From CALBZH01 sp964538515 (GTDB lineage Bacteria > Desulfobacterota > Syntrophobacteria > Syntrophobacterales > Syntrophobacteraceae), in assembly GCA_964538515.1 (NCBI GenBank), contig CAZIEW010000027.1:1-58368 (forward strand): DNA of 58,368 bases, in the 5' to 3' direction. Positions 20,230 through 28,658 of the stretch are shown piece by piece; within the stretch, counting starts at the first letter, position 1; the number at the start of each line of letters is the position of its first letter. Position numbers and translations under genes: made by a program. A model generated the notes under the pieces. It saw nothing but the letters and a program-made list of their open reading frames with translations. It did not search any database and was not told the DNA's origin.

Positions 20230-21021
20230 TCATTTCTTCATGAGCCGTTTGATGTATCCCTTTTCATCCACCGCCTTGATATCCGCTTCCCGGTTGAGGA
20301 ACTGTATCACATGGCTGTCTTGGCTTGAGCGAATCTCATCGGGCGATCCTGCGGCGAGGAGGCGCCCCTGCTCCAGCACCACGAGCTGATCGGCAATGAG
20401 GAACGCGCTTTCCAGCTCATGGGTAACCACAATGATCGTCATTCCGAGAGCGGTCCGCAGCTCCAGGATCAACCGATCCAAGCCGGCTGCCGTTATAGGG
20501 TCCAGCCCAGAAGAGGGCTCATCCACGAATAGTATCTCCGGATCCATGGACAAGGCCCGTGCCAATCCCGCCCTCTTGCGCATGCCCCCGCTCAGTTGGC
20601 TGGGCATGAAGCTGCCGTAATCGGAGAGCCCAACGAGATGGAGCTTGATCATCGACATGATGCGGATGGTTTCCTCAGAAAGCCGGGTATGCACCTTCAG
20701 CGGAACTTCGATGTTCTCCTGGACCGTCATGGAATTGAAAAGTGCTCCGCTTTGGAACAACACCCCAATCCGTCGACGATACCCCTGCATCATGCGATCG
20801 TCGAACGACCCGAAATCCTCGTCCTCAATGGCGATCTCGCCAGGTGAGGTAGGCTTCAGGCCGATCAGGTGCCGAAGCATCGTTGTCTTGCCACACCCGC
20901 TTCGCCCCATGATGACCGTGATCTTGTGTCGCGGGATGTCAAAGCGGATGTCGTGCAGAACCTGGCGCTTTCCGTAATGACTGTTGAGCCCGCTTACGGA
21001 GATCATGTTGTCGGAGGCCAT
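20230..21021 (-). CDS. mlaF: MlaF-family ABC transporter ATP-binding protein
   Basis: Cytoplasmic ATPase driving phospholipid movement between membranes. Walker A is GRSGCGKTTML, the signature LSGGMRKRAGLARAL and Walker B ILFVDEPSSGLDP with the switch His in VVTHELES. The length of 263 residues is typical. The gene starts three bases after the stop of the STAS gene, whose last codons supply the ribosome site GGGGGAG. Confidence 0.95.
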   Translation of the reverse strand: MASDNMISVSGLNSHYGKRQVLHDIRFDIPRHKITVIMGRSGCGKTTMLRHLIGLKPTSPGEIAIEDEDFGSFDDRMMQGYRRRIGVLFQSGALFNSMTVQENIEVPLKVHTRLSEETIRIMSMIKLHLVGLSDYGSFMPSQLSGGMRKRAGLARALSMDPEILFVDEPSSGLDPITAAGLDRLILELRTALGMTIIVVTHELESAFLIADQLVVLEQGRLLAAGSPDEIRSSQDSHVIQFLNREADIKAVDEKGYIKRLMKK

Positions 21022-21024
21022 TGT

Positions 21025-21381
21025 CTACTCTCCCCCTTGCGGTTCGCCACCGACGCGAAAGGTGTCCTCCAATCGGGCGAGCCGAAACAGCCGTTTGGCT
21101 TCCTCGCTGAGTCCATCGACCGACAAGGTGCTTTCCTTCTGAGAAACCGCGCGCAACACTTCCACCATGACCGCGACTCCAGCCGTATCCAATCGACCGA
21201 CCTGAGAAAAATCAACGACCAGACGGCTGAGATCCTCGCGGCGAGCAATCCGAAGGAGCTTCTTCCTGATATCCGGAACAGTCTCACGATCCAAGACACC
21301 CTCCAGGATCACCCGGGCCTCCCCTGCCGCGCCTTCCGTCACCCTCATCGCCAAGCCTTTTCGCCCCTCCGCGTTCATCAT
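21025..21381 (-). CDS. STAS-domain protein, MlaB-like
   Basis: A 118-residue single STAS domain (LSRLVVDFSQVGRLDTAGVA with the conserved Asp and alpha-helix that follows). In the Mla system the STAS protein MlaB binds MlaF and is needed for activity. Its place directly before mlaF with a 3-base gap supports that role rather than an anti-sigma-factor antagonist. The residue after D-T is Ala where a phosphorylatable Ser is found in SpoIIAA-type proteins. The exact start (ATG at 21381 or 21378) is uncertain. Confidence 0.85.
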   Translation of the reverse strand: MMNAEGRKGLAMRVTEGAAGEARVILEGVLDRETVPDIRKKLLRIARREDLSRLVVDFSQVGRLDTAGVAVMVEVLRAVSQKESTLSVDGLSEEAKRLFRLARLEDTFRVGGEPQGGE

Positions 21382-21448
21382 GGGCAAACTCGATCCATAA
21401 CACTCCCGATCACAATGGCAGTCCTTCCCTGTATCGGAGAACGGTCCG

Positions 21449-22378
21449 TCAGGCCGCGCGCCCCGGCGTCCCCTTCACGAGTGCTCGGGAGACAACCTTT
21501 ACCAGAGTCCAAATGGCTGACGCGGAAAACACTCGTTCGATAGACCTGTCAAACAGAACACTGACTTTGGCAGGGAATTCATCATCCCCCACCCACAGAA
21601 GATAGGTCAGGGGAACCCGCGGCAAGGGCCATAGCTCGCCGGCCACATCGGAAGCCATGGAATGCAGCCGCCCCCCGAGGGCCAGCACGGTATCGGCAAA
21701 CCCCTTCGCATCGTTTCCGTAACGATCCAAGAGCGAGGCCACATCAAGCATGTGGCGGCCACGGAAGTAGTGTGCCTCCTTCAAACCTTCCGGAGCCACC
21801 AGGGAGTCTTCCAGCGTCAACCCCACTTCAGCCTTGGTGAGGTAGAGCAGCACAACCAGCTCCAGCATGGCATCGCCCCGCTTCTCCCAACGCCCCTCCA
21901 CCAGGGTGTCCAGCCTGTGGTGCTCGGGATCCACACGCAGCGTCTCATTGAGAAACCGCAATCCGTACCCGCCCGCCTCCAGTCTTTCCGCACCGGTACT
22001 CCTGACGACCGTATCCGGGTCTCTGGTCCGAAGCGCCTCCCAGTATTCGGGCGGCACCGAGAGAGCAGTAAGATTGTGCGTCTGTGCGGCAGGCGTCTCC
22101 CTCCTGCGCCGCTTTTGCATGGTCAAGAATCCGTCGCTGAATGGGTACGGACCCGAAACGAAATTCTCGCACGGGAAGCGGCCGCAATCTCGCAGACAAA
22201 AGTCGATCTGGCTCATTCGAGCACATGCCAGAATGGGGCATGGATCCCCAAGGATCCGCTTCTGGGCTTCCAGTTTTCGGTCCGCTTCCCTGCTTTTCCC
22301 GGGACCGCAGCTCGAGCACAGCTCCATCAGCCTCAGTTTACACACATCGCAATTGACCCCACAGGCACCTGTCGCCAT
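21449..22378 (-). CDS. Cys-rich DUF3795-like / DUF3786-like protein
   Basis: A 309-residue cytosolic protein. The N-terminal 80 residues contain ten or more cysteines in spaced pairs (CGVNCDVCK, CSSC, CPILAC, CLRDCGRFPC), resembling DUF3795 and likely to bind zinc or an iron-sulfur cluster. The rest resembles DUF3786, with LLWVGDDEFPAKVSVLFDRS near the C-terminus. Such proteins are common in anaerobes with methyltransferase or corrinoid metabolism but their role is unknown. It is 67 bases upstream of the STAS gene and could be in the same transcript. Confidence 0.8.
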   Translation of the reverse strand: MATGACGVNCDVCKLRLMELCSSCGPGKSREADRKLEAQKRILGDPCPILACARMSQIDFCLRDCGRFPCENFVSGPYPFSDGFLTMQKRRRRETPAAQTHNLTALSVPPEYWEALRTRDPDTVVRSTGAERLEAGGYGLRFLNETLRVDPEHHRLDTLVEGRWEKRGDAMLELVVLLYLTKAEVGLTLEDSLVAPEGLKEAHYFRGRHMLDVASLLDRYGNDAKGFADTVLALGGRLHSMASDVAGELWPLPRVPLTYLLWVGDDEFPAKVSVLFDRSIERVFSASAIWTLVKVVSRALVKGTPGRAA

Positions 22379-22441
22379 GATCGCTGTTTCCCTTTCCGCT
22401 TCCTTGTGCTCTGTCAGCTTTGTTTCGCGAGGGCCCTACCC

Positions 22442-22472
22442 TTGACTCCCCCCTCGAGGAGGGTTGGAGGGT
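22442..22472 (+). promoter_or_regulatory. MerR-type promoter/operator
   Basis: TTGACT (22442-22447), a 19-base spacer and GAGGGT (22467-22472). The spacer opens with an 8+8 dyad centred on CTCGAG (22448-22463, one mismatched pair). A long 19-base spacer filled by a GC-rich dyad is the hallmark of promoters controlled by MerR-family regulators. A second 16-base near-palindrome lies at 22481-22496. Only a 16-codon ORF (22519-22569) follows closely; the next full gene starts 490 bases downstream. The rest of the 585-base gap 22379-22963 has no recognisable gene. Confidence 0.5.
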
Positions 22473-22963
22473 GTTCTCTTGCCCGGTATACCCGGCATAA
22501 CTTCTTTGACGGAGCACTATGACCGCAACTCAGCTACCGCCTCTCGAAACCACATTTCCAGTCGCTTGACAAGGGAATTTCTGCACGGACCAGAAGGCTC
22601 CCTCGAAAGCTCCTCAGGACAGTGGGCTCCGTCCGGTGCTCCCTGTAGACGAGATGCTCCCCGTCTCAAAAACCCCCGATTTGACGGTTGACTGAGGTGT
22701 GGCAGTATGTCACAAGAAAACCGTACTGTCACTTCACGCGATTCTCATGCGCACCGCGCCTTCTACGCTGCTCCTTGTCCCAAACTGCTTTTTGCTCCGC
22801 ACGGTCCGAAAGCGCCTTGGAGTCTAGGGGAGGGATTACGCAGCCATTCCTCGACTCATCCTGAGTGCATGCCAGCGCTGACTGACGTATGGGACTGATG
22901 GGCTCTCCCGTGCGGGTTAACGAGAAGCATATCCGCTCTGCATGACGACAAAGGGAGGGGACC

Positions 22964-24121
22964 ATGGATGAAGGATGTGAGGCCGAACTGCGCAAATTTG
23001 TTGCGCCCGAGTTCATCTACGGACCGGGAGCCATCGACCTGGTGGGCCAATACGCCAAGAACTTCGGGGTCCGAAAAGCGCTGCTGGTCACCGACAGGGG
23101 GGTCACCCAAAGCGGGTGGACACAGCGGGCTCTGGACGCTCTGAAGCTCGAGAAGATTGCCTTTGAGGTCTTTTCGGAGGTTACGCCAAACCCCAAGGAT
23201 CACGAAGTCATGGCCGGCGCCGGCCTGTACCGGATGCACGGCTGTGAGGCCATCATTGCCTTGGGCGGCGGAAGTCCCATGGACTGCGCGAAAGGGATCG
23301 GGATCGTGACCGCCAACAGTCAGCACATCCTCGAGCTCGAGGGCATCGACAGGGTCTCCACACCGGGTCCGCCGCTGATCTGCATTCCGACGACAGCCGG
23401 GTCCTCCGCAGACGTATCCCAATTCGCGATCATCACGGACACGACCCGGCACGTGAAGATCGCCATCGTCAGCAAGACCATGGTACCCGATGTGGCACTC
23501 ATCGACCCTTGCACCACCATGACCATGGACCGCGACCTGACCGCCTGCACGGGTATGGACGCCCTCTGCCATGCATTCGAAGCCTACGCCTCCAACGCCA
23601 ATTCCCCCGTTACGGATTTGCATGCCCGTGAAGCCGTGCGACTCATTTCACGTCATTTGATCGCCGCAATCCGCGAGCCTAAAAGCCTGGAGCACCGAGG
23701 CAAAATGATGCTGGCAAGCCTTCATGCCGGCCTGGCTTTCTCCAATGCCAGCCTCGGGGCCGTTCATGCCATGGCCCACAGCCTCGGCGGACTCCTGGAC
23801 ACCGCCCATGGAGAAAGCAACGCCATCCTTCTTGGCCCCGTGGTCGCTTACAACTATGAAGCAGCCGGGGAGCGATACAACGACCTTGCCCAAGCCATGG
23901 GGATTGGAGGGCCGTCATCGGCTCCCCTCCAGCATCTTGTGGACGGATTGGACAGATTGCGCCGCGAGGCAGGGATCCACCGTCGTCTCGGGGAGCTGGG
24001 CGTGAAGCGCTCCGACATCCCCCAACTCGCGGCCAACGCCCTCGATGACCCGTGCATGGTGACCAACCCGCGCAGACCGACGCAACAGGATATCGAGGCC
24101 ATCTATGAGACAGCCCTCTGA
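22964..24121 (+). CDS. iron-containing alcohol dehydrogenase (ErcA-like)
   Basis: A 385-residue group III alcohol dehydrogenase. The NAD-binding GGGSPMDCAKGIGI loop and PTTAGSSADVSQFAII segment are present. The metal ligands are the Asp and His of GMDALCHAFEAY, a His in GAVHAMAHSLGG and the His of DTAHGESNAI. The stop codon lies 17 bases inside the next gene, a hybrid histidine kinase. In Pseudomonas aeruginosa the iron-ADH-like ErcA is a regulatory partner of such kinases, so this enzyme may sense an alcohol or aldehyde rather than act only in catabolism. Confidence 0.93.
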   Translation: MDEGCEAELRKFVAPEFIYGPGAIDLVGQYAKNFGVRKALLVTDRGVTQSGWTQRALDALKLEKIAFEVFSEVTPNPKDHEVMAGAGLYRMHGCEAIIALGGGSPMDCAKGIGIVTANSQHILELEGIDRVSTPGPPLICIPTTAGSSADVSQFAIITDTTRHVKIAIVSKTMVPDVALIDPCTTMTMDRDLTACTGMDALCHAFEAYASNANSPVTDLHAREAVRLISRHLIAAIREPKSLEHRGKMMLASLHAGLAFSNASLGAVHAMAHSLGGLLDTAHGESNAILLGPVVAYNYEAAGERYNDLAQAMGIGGPSSAPLQHLVDGLDRLRREAGIHRRLGELGVKRSDIPQLAANALDDPCMVTNPRRPTQQDIEAIYETAL

Positions 24122-26105
24122 TAGGCGGGATGACTGGAGCGCGCTGCGCCAAAGAATCATCGGGCTGGGTGAGCGCTCGATCCAAAAGAGCTATTACCCG
24201 GAGCTCCAGCGGCGACTGGCCCAATTGGAGCGTTTCCGCGCCTTGTTGGATCAAAGCAACGATCTCATTTTTCTGCTGGAGCACCCATCCGGAAGTCTGG
24301 TCGATGCCAACGAGGCGGCAAGCAAGAGGCTCGATCTGAGCTTTGACGAGCTGCAGGAAACCGGCCTCCTTCCCCTCCTGTCACCGGATGTCCGCGCTTC
24401 CGTTTCAGCGTGTCTGAACGGGTCCGATTCATCGGACGGCTCGCCCCTGATCATCACTGCCGCGATGAGCACGAAACGGGGAAGCTCGTTCACCGTTGAA
24501 ATGAGCGTCCGCCGCGTCAGGTTTGCCGAAGGCGACTACTCGGTCATCGTCGCCCGCGACGTAACGGATCGCATTAGGGCCGAATCCGCGTTGCGAGATT
24601 CCGAAGAGAAATATCGGATGGTCGTCGACAATGCGAATGACGCCATTTTTGTTCTTCAGGACGAGGTCATCAAATTTCCGAATCCGAGCACCTGCTCGAT
24701 CTTGGGGTACTCACCCTCCGAGCTTGCATCCATTCCTTTCCTGGATCATGTTTATCCAGCCGACCGTGCGCTTGTCAAAGACCTTCACCGCGTAGACGCC
24801 GATCGCCCGGAATCCCCTGGCAATCTCTCGTTCCGCATGATCGACGCCAAAGGCCAGCTCCATTGGCTGCTGCTCAACGCGGTCGCCATCCGTTGGGAGG
24901 AGCGCGCGGCGACGCTTTGCATTCTTCATGACATCACCGAGCAGAAGAAGCTGGAAGAAAGCCTGGCCCACTCCCAAAAGATGGAGGCCATCGGTACCCT
25001 GGCCGGCGGTATCGCCCATGATTTCAATAACCTCCTCCAGATCATCCACGGCTTTTCCGAGCTGGAGCTGATGAACCTCGCCCATTCCCCCGAGAGCACC
25101 ATGGCGTTGCAGCAGATCCGACAAGCCGCCGCACGAGGGCGGGATCTCACAAGCCGTCTGCTCGCCTTCAGCCGCAAGCTGGACGCCAAGAGACAGAACT
25201 TTGATCTCAACCAGCTCCTTGAAAACCTGCGCGTGATGCTCGAGCGTACGATCCCCAAAATGATTCGGATCGAGCTTCGGACGAGTGCGTCCCCGCAGTG
25301 CATCCATGCAGATCCGACCCAGATCGAGCAGGTCGTCATGAACCTGGCCGTCAATGCGCGAGACGCTATGCCGGATGGAGGGGTGATCGCGCTGGAAACG
25401 GATCACCTGATCCTGGACGCTTCCCGAGCTTCAACCTACCTGCCGCTCGAGGCCGGGGAGTACACTCGCTTGAGAGTCATCGACACGGGTGAGGGCATGT
25501 CGGAAGAAACCAAGACTCGTATATTCGATCCTTTCTTTACGACCAAGGAGGTCGGCAGGGGAACGGGTCTGGGGCTGGCCATGGTCTACGGCATTGTGAG
25601 GCAGCACGGAGGCTCGGTTTTCTGTGACACGGCGTTGGGAAGCGGGACAACGTTTGAAGTGCTCTTGCCCAGGGTGACAGCACGAGAGGAGCACAGACCG
25701 AGAGCAGTGGAGAAGGAGCCGCCCATCGGATCGGGGACTGTTCTTCTGGTGGACGACGAATCCAGTCTCCTGGAGATGGGAGAGCAGATACTTGCACGCA
25801 GCGGCTATGTGGTCTATCGCGCCCAGGATGGAGAAACCGCACTCAAGGTCGTCCGTGAGCACGGCGATGCAATCGATCTTGTGATTCTGGATTTGATCAT
25901 GCCCGGTATGGGAGGCACCAGATGCCTGAGTGAGCTACTTCTGCTGCACCCCGGGATTCCGGTGGTCATCGCCAGCGGCTACGCACAGGACAGACCGGTC
26001 GAAGAGCTCCTGGCGCTGGGAGCGTCCGGATTCATTGCCAAGCCCTATCGGATTGGCGAGCTTCTGGACGCGGTCCGGGCAGCGATTCGACCCCGGAAAT
26101 CCTAA
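24105..26105 (+). CDS. PAS-PAS hybrid histidine kinase with receiver domain
   Basis: A soluble 666-residue sensor kinase with no membrane segment. Two PAS domains (about residues 40-160 and 165-290, DSEEKYRMVVDNANDAIFVL) precede a dimerisation domain with phospho-His in GTLAGGIAHDFNNLLQIIHG. The catalytic domain shows N box NLAVNARDAMPDGG, G1 DTGEGM and G2 GTGLGLAMVYGIVRQHGG. A C-terminal receiver has the Asp in VILDLIMPGMGG and Lys in FIAKPYR. It overlaps the ADH gene by 17 bases and its stop overlaps the stop of the convergent GspE-type gene by four bases. Confidence 0.94.
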   Translation: MRQPSDRRDDWSALRQRIIGLGERSIQKSYYPELQRRLAQLERFRALLDQSNDLIFLLEHPSGSLVDANEAASKRLDLSFDELQETGLLPLLSPDVRASVSACLNGSDSSDGSPLIITAAMSTKRGSSFTVEMSVRRVRFAEGDYSVIVARDVTDRIRAESALRDSEEKYRMVVDNANDAIFVLQDEVIKFPNPSTCSILGYSPSELASIPFLDHVYPADRALVKDLHRVDADRPESPGNLSFRMIDAKGQLHWLLLNAVAIRWEERAATLCILHDITEQKKLEESLAHSQKMEAIGTLAGGIAHDFNNLLQIIHGFSELELMNLAHSPESTMALQQIRQAAARGRDLTSRLLAFSRKLDAKRQNFDLNQLLENLRVMLERTIPKMIRIELRTSASPQCIHADPTQIEQVVMNLAVNARDAMPDGGVIALETDHLILDASRASTYLPLEAGEYTRLRVIDTGEGMSEETKTRIFDPFFTTKEVGRGTGLGLAMVYGIVRQHGGSVFCDTALGSGTTFEVLLPRVTAREEHRPRAVEKEPPIGSGTVLLVDDESSLLEMGEQILARSGYVVYRAQDGETALKVVREHGDAIDLVILDLIMPGMGGTRCLSELLLLHPGIPVVIASGYAQDRPVEELLALGASGFIAKPYRIGELLDAVRAAIRPRKS

Positions 26106-27268
26106 TCTTCCTCCGCGTAGCCCGCCACGCGAAGGACCTCCTCCATGGTCGTCATCCCGGCACAGACCTTCTGGGCACCGCAGATCCTAAGCGGGTGCAT
26201 CCCCTCTCGGATGCCTTGCTCCCGGATCTTGGCGAGGTCGGCTTCTTTACTCACCTTTTGCCTCAGCGCCGGTGTCATGGTCAGGATCTCGTAGATGCCC
26301 ACCCGACCCAGAAACCCAGTTTCGCGGCACTCGAGACAGCCCCGGGGCCGATACACGTACTCGGGGACCGCCATTTTCCATGGATGCACGAGGGAGCGCC
26401 AAAGGTCCTCATCCACGGGCATCGTTTCCTTGCAGTGGGGGCAGAGGGTTCGGATAAGCCGCTGCGCCACGACTCCAAGCACCGTCGCTTTGATCAAGAA
26501 GTGAGGGGCACCGATGTCGAGCAGCCGGACAATGGCCGAGGCCGCATCGTTCGTGTGAAGCGTTGAGAACACCAGGTGCCCCGTAAGCGCAGCCTGGATC
26601 GCCATTTCGGCGGTTTCCAGGTCCCGGATCTCACCCACCATGATGATGTCTGGGTCCTGGCGAAGCAGCGTTCGCAGCCCACTGGCAAAATCCAGACCGA
26701 TGGCGGCATGCACCTGCATCTGGTTGAATCGCGGCTCGACCATTTCGATCGGGTCTTCAATGGTGCAGACGTTCACTTCCGGACGCGCCAACTGTTTGAG
26801 CGTCGAATAAAGCGTTGTGGTCTTTCCTGAGCCCGTTGGACCGGTCACCAGGATGATCCCGTGAGGCTTACCGACCATCTGCACCCACTTGCTCTGCTCA
26901 CTAGGGCTAAGGCCGAGCTCGTCGAAGGTCCGAATCGTGACTTCGGGATCGAAGATGCGCATCACCAGCTTTTCGCCAAACACGGTGGGAAGCGTCGAAA
27001 GCCGGAGCTCAACCTCGCCTCCTGACGGCGCCTTGGTCTTGACACGACCGTCCTGCGGGCGTCGCTTTTCGGCAACATCCATTCTCCCCAGCACCTTCAA
27101 ACGACTGATCACGGCGGACATCACGATGGTAGGCAGTTGGTAGACCGCATGCAGCACGCCGTCGATCCGAAATCGAACGTCGCTCGTTTCCCGGCGGGGC
27201 TCGAGATGGATGTCGCTGGCCCGCTGGTCGAAAGCGTACTGGAGGAGCCAATCCACGATGTTCACCAC
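26102..27268 (-). CDS. GspE/PilB-type secretion ATPase, C-terminal fragment (frameshifted)
   Basis: Contains the whole ATPase core of a type II secretion / type IV pilus assembly motor: RASDIHLEPR, Walker A GPTGSGKTTTLYSTL, the Asp box TIEDPIE, Walker B DPDIIMVGEIRDLETAEMAI, the His box GHLVFSTLHTNDAASAIVRL and a four-Cys zinc motif (CPHC...CLEC). Frame analysis shows that LDANDRYV, read directly upstream in this frame, continues the N-terminal half encoded at 27262-27987. So the visible GTG/ATG start is artificial and the protein is one gene with a 1-base shift. No other type II or pilus genes are nearby. Confidence 0.9.
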   Translation of the reverse strand: MVNIVDWLLQYAFDQRASDIHLEPRRETSDVRFRIDGVLHAVYQLPTIVMSAVISRLKVLGRMDVAEKRRPQDGRVKTKAPSGGEVELRLSTLPTVFGEKLVMRIFDPEVTIRTFDELGLSPSEQSKWVQMVGKPHGIILVTGPTGSGKTTTLYSTLKQLARPEVNVCTIEDPIEMVEPRFNQMQVHAAIGLDFASGLRTLLRQDPDIIMVGEIRDLETAEMAIQAALTGHLVFSTLHTNDAASAIVRLLDIGAPHFLIKATVLGVVAQRLIRTLCPHCKETMPVDEDLWRSLVHPWKMAVPEYVYRPRGCLECRETGFLGRVGIYEILTMTPALRQKVSKEADLAKIREQGIREGMHPLRICGAQKVCAGMTTMEEVLRVAGYAEED

Positions 27269-27987
27269 GTAGCGGTCGTTGGCATCCAGCTTTCAGTCCG
27301 TCCCAGCTCGACCAGCTGCTCCAGATTGATCGAGCTGCTGAGCTGCGAGGTTTCATTGCGGTCCGCCGCACGCTTGACCGACTCCGTCAGCGCATAGAAC
27401 TCGACCAAATACCGGGAGATGTCCGCAGGGTTCGACAGGACGGTGACGATCTTCTTGCTCAGAATGCGCGCAAGCTCCTCCTCCCACTCACGCTGAAAAG
27501 GCTCGGCCGTGGCGATGACCACGCGATCGTCCTGAACCTCCACGGGGATGATCTTGTGGCGGGCGGCGTACGCATAAGACACCACACAGGTCACGGCCGT
27601 CACATCCACCTTGAGGGGATCGATCTTGAAGTAGGCGATTCCTGTCTTTCTGGACAGCCAGTGCGTGAGCGTCTCGAGCGTCAGGAGATCATGCGGCGGG
27701 GAAGCTCGATTCAGCCTCCTGTCTGCAATCAGGATCAGAGGATGGATGTCGGCATTTTCCATTCCGCGCTGGGCCGTTTGAGCTCGGGCAGCGTCCTTTT
27801 GCGAGAGGATGCCGTCGTGGACGAGATGCTTGAGAATCGCCTCTACCGTCAGTTTCTTGGCGCGCGGAATGTGACATCCCCCGTTCGGACCCATGGGTCG
27901 TTTCACCATCTCCTCGGTCACATCGGAGCTCTCCGCCTGAGTGAATGGTCCGTTGGAAATGGTCGTGTGCATGGTCATCGAGCTCAT
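27262..27987 (-). CDS. GspE/PilB-type ATPase, N-terminal fragment (frameshifted)
   Basis: Residues about 45-215 resemble the GspE/MshE N-terminal domain (LLTLETLTHWLSRKTGIAYF, IIPVEVQDDRVVIATAEPFQ). The last real residues are INLEQLVELGRTE, after which the frame runs into SWMPTTATW and a stop. One extra A in the AAA at 27291-27293 (read on minus) would give RTEKLDANDRYVVNIVDWLL and join the two halves into a protein of about 628 residues. The start with GAGGGAG is at 27987 or 27978 and overlaps the end of the broken upstream frame. Confidence 0.85.
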   Translation of the reverse strand: MSSMTMHTTISNGPFTQAESSDVTEEMVKRPMGPNGGCHIPRAKKLTVEAILKHLVHDGILSQKDAARAQTAQRGMENADIHPLILIADRRLNRASPPHDLLTLETLTHWLSRKTGIAYFKIDPLKVDVTAVTCVVSYAYAARHKIIPVEVQDDRVVIATAEPFQREWEEELARILSKKIVTVLSNPADISRYLVEFYALTESVKRAADRNETSQLSSSINLEQLVELGRTESWMPTTATW

Positions 27988-28500
27988 ACTCCCTCTATGC
28001 TCACTCGCTCAATCCGCTGTTTCCCGCCCCGGCGCGTCCGCAGCCGGACTTGCCAATGCCGTTGCCCGGCCACCTGACTTCTTGGCGAGAGCTTGATGTC
28101 CAATTGGACTTGATCGCGAACGCCGTTTTCGCTTAGTTTGCAAAGAATCAGCCACCCCGGTCCCATGACCGCCATCATTGTTTTTTGCTCTCGCCACGCG
28201 AGCTCAAACCGGAGGTTGTCTGATGAAAAAGGCAATCGCTGTCCCGTCTTCGTCCTCCTTGCCCTGGTGAAGGGACTCGTCCAGGACCAGCTCTCGCGTG
28301 CCACTTCCATCAAGCGTTTGCAGTCCCCCGCTCACCGTTTTGAAGCAGCGTCTTACAGGATCGTAAACGGTCAGGACTCACTGCCCGGCTTCGACCAGAC
28401 GAGCGGTCTCGGGGCGAGAGCGGAGTGGTCTTTGTCGTGCCAACAGCCCCCATATCGGAACTGCCGCCTCCTTTTCCAGGACCGGGGAGCACGGATCAAG
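27984..28500 (-). pseudogene. broken gene upstream of the GspE-type ATPase
   Basis: No single frame spans this stretch, but coding-like segments follow each other on the minus strand. One runs ALAPRPLVWSKPGSES to a stop near 28373. A second frame reads VYDPVRRCFKTVSGGLQTLD, RELVLDESLHQGKEDEDG and AIAFFIRQ to a stop near 28218. A third reads LRFELAWREQKTMMAVMG to RGGKQRIERVSIEGV and stops at 27984 with an ATGA overlap to the ATPase start. Joined by two 1-base shifts they would give a protein of about 160 residues. I do not recognise the family. The rest of the 671-base gap up to hisC holds only a hairpin. Confidence 0.5.
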
Positions 28501-28593
28501 CTTGAGTCAAACAGCCGACGCCGGCCAGACCTTCTTCGTTCTTAAGCGGCTTCTTGGATATCGAAATGTGCTCTGGTACGATGCGGGGTGGAC

Positions 28594-28626
28594 CGAGTGG
28601 GCAGCTCGTTTGAGGCTGCCCACTCG
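28594..28626. terminator. 12-bp hairpin downstream of hisC
   Basis: CGAGTGGGCAGC (28594-28605) pairs perfectly with GCTGCCCACTCG (28615-28626) across a 9-base loop, 33 bases after the hisC stop. There is no T-tract on either side, so it may be an mRNA-end stabiliser or a rho-assisted terminator. Confidence 0.55.
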
Positions 28627-28658
28627 TAGCGGGAGGTGAGAAGGACCGATAGGAGCCA

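Noticed and set aside
22681..22710. A promoter for the ErcA-like gene at TTGACG with AGTATG or GTATGT
   Set aside because: The -35 is good but the -10 is poor at 17-18 bases, and it lies about 250 bases before the gene; left unassigned.
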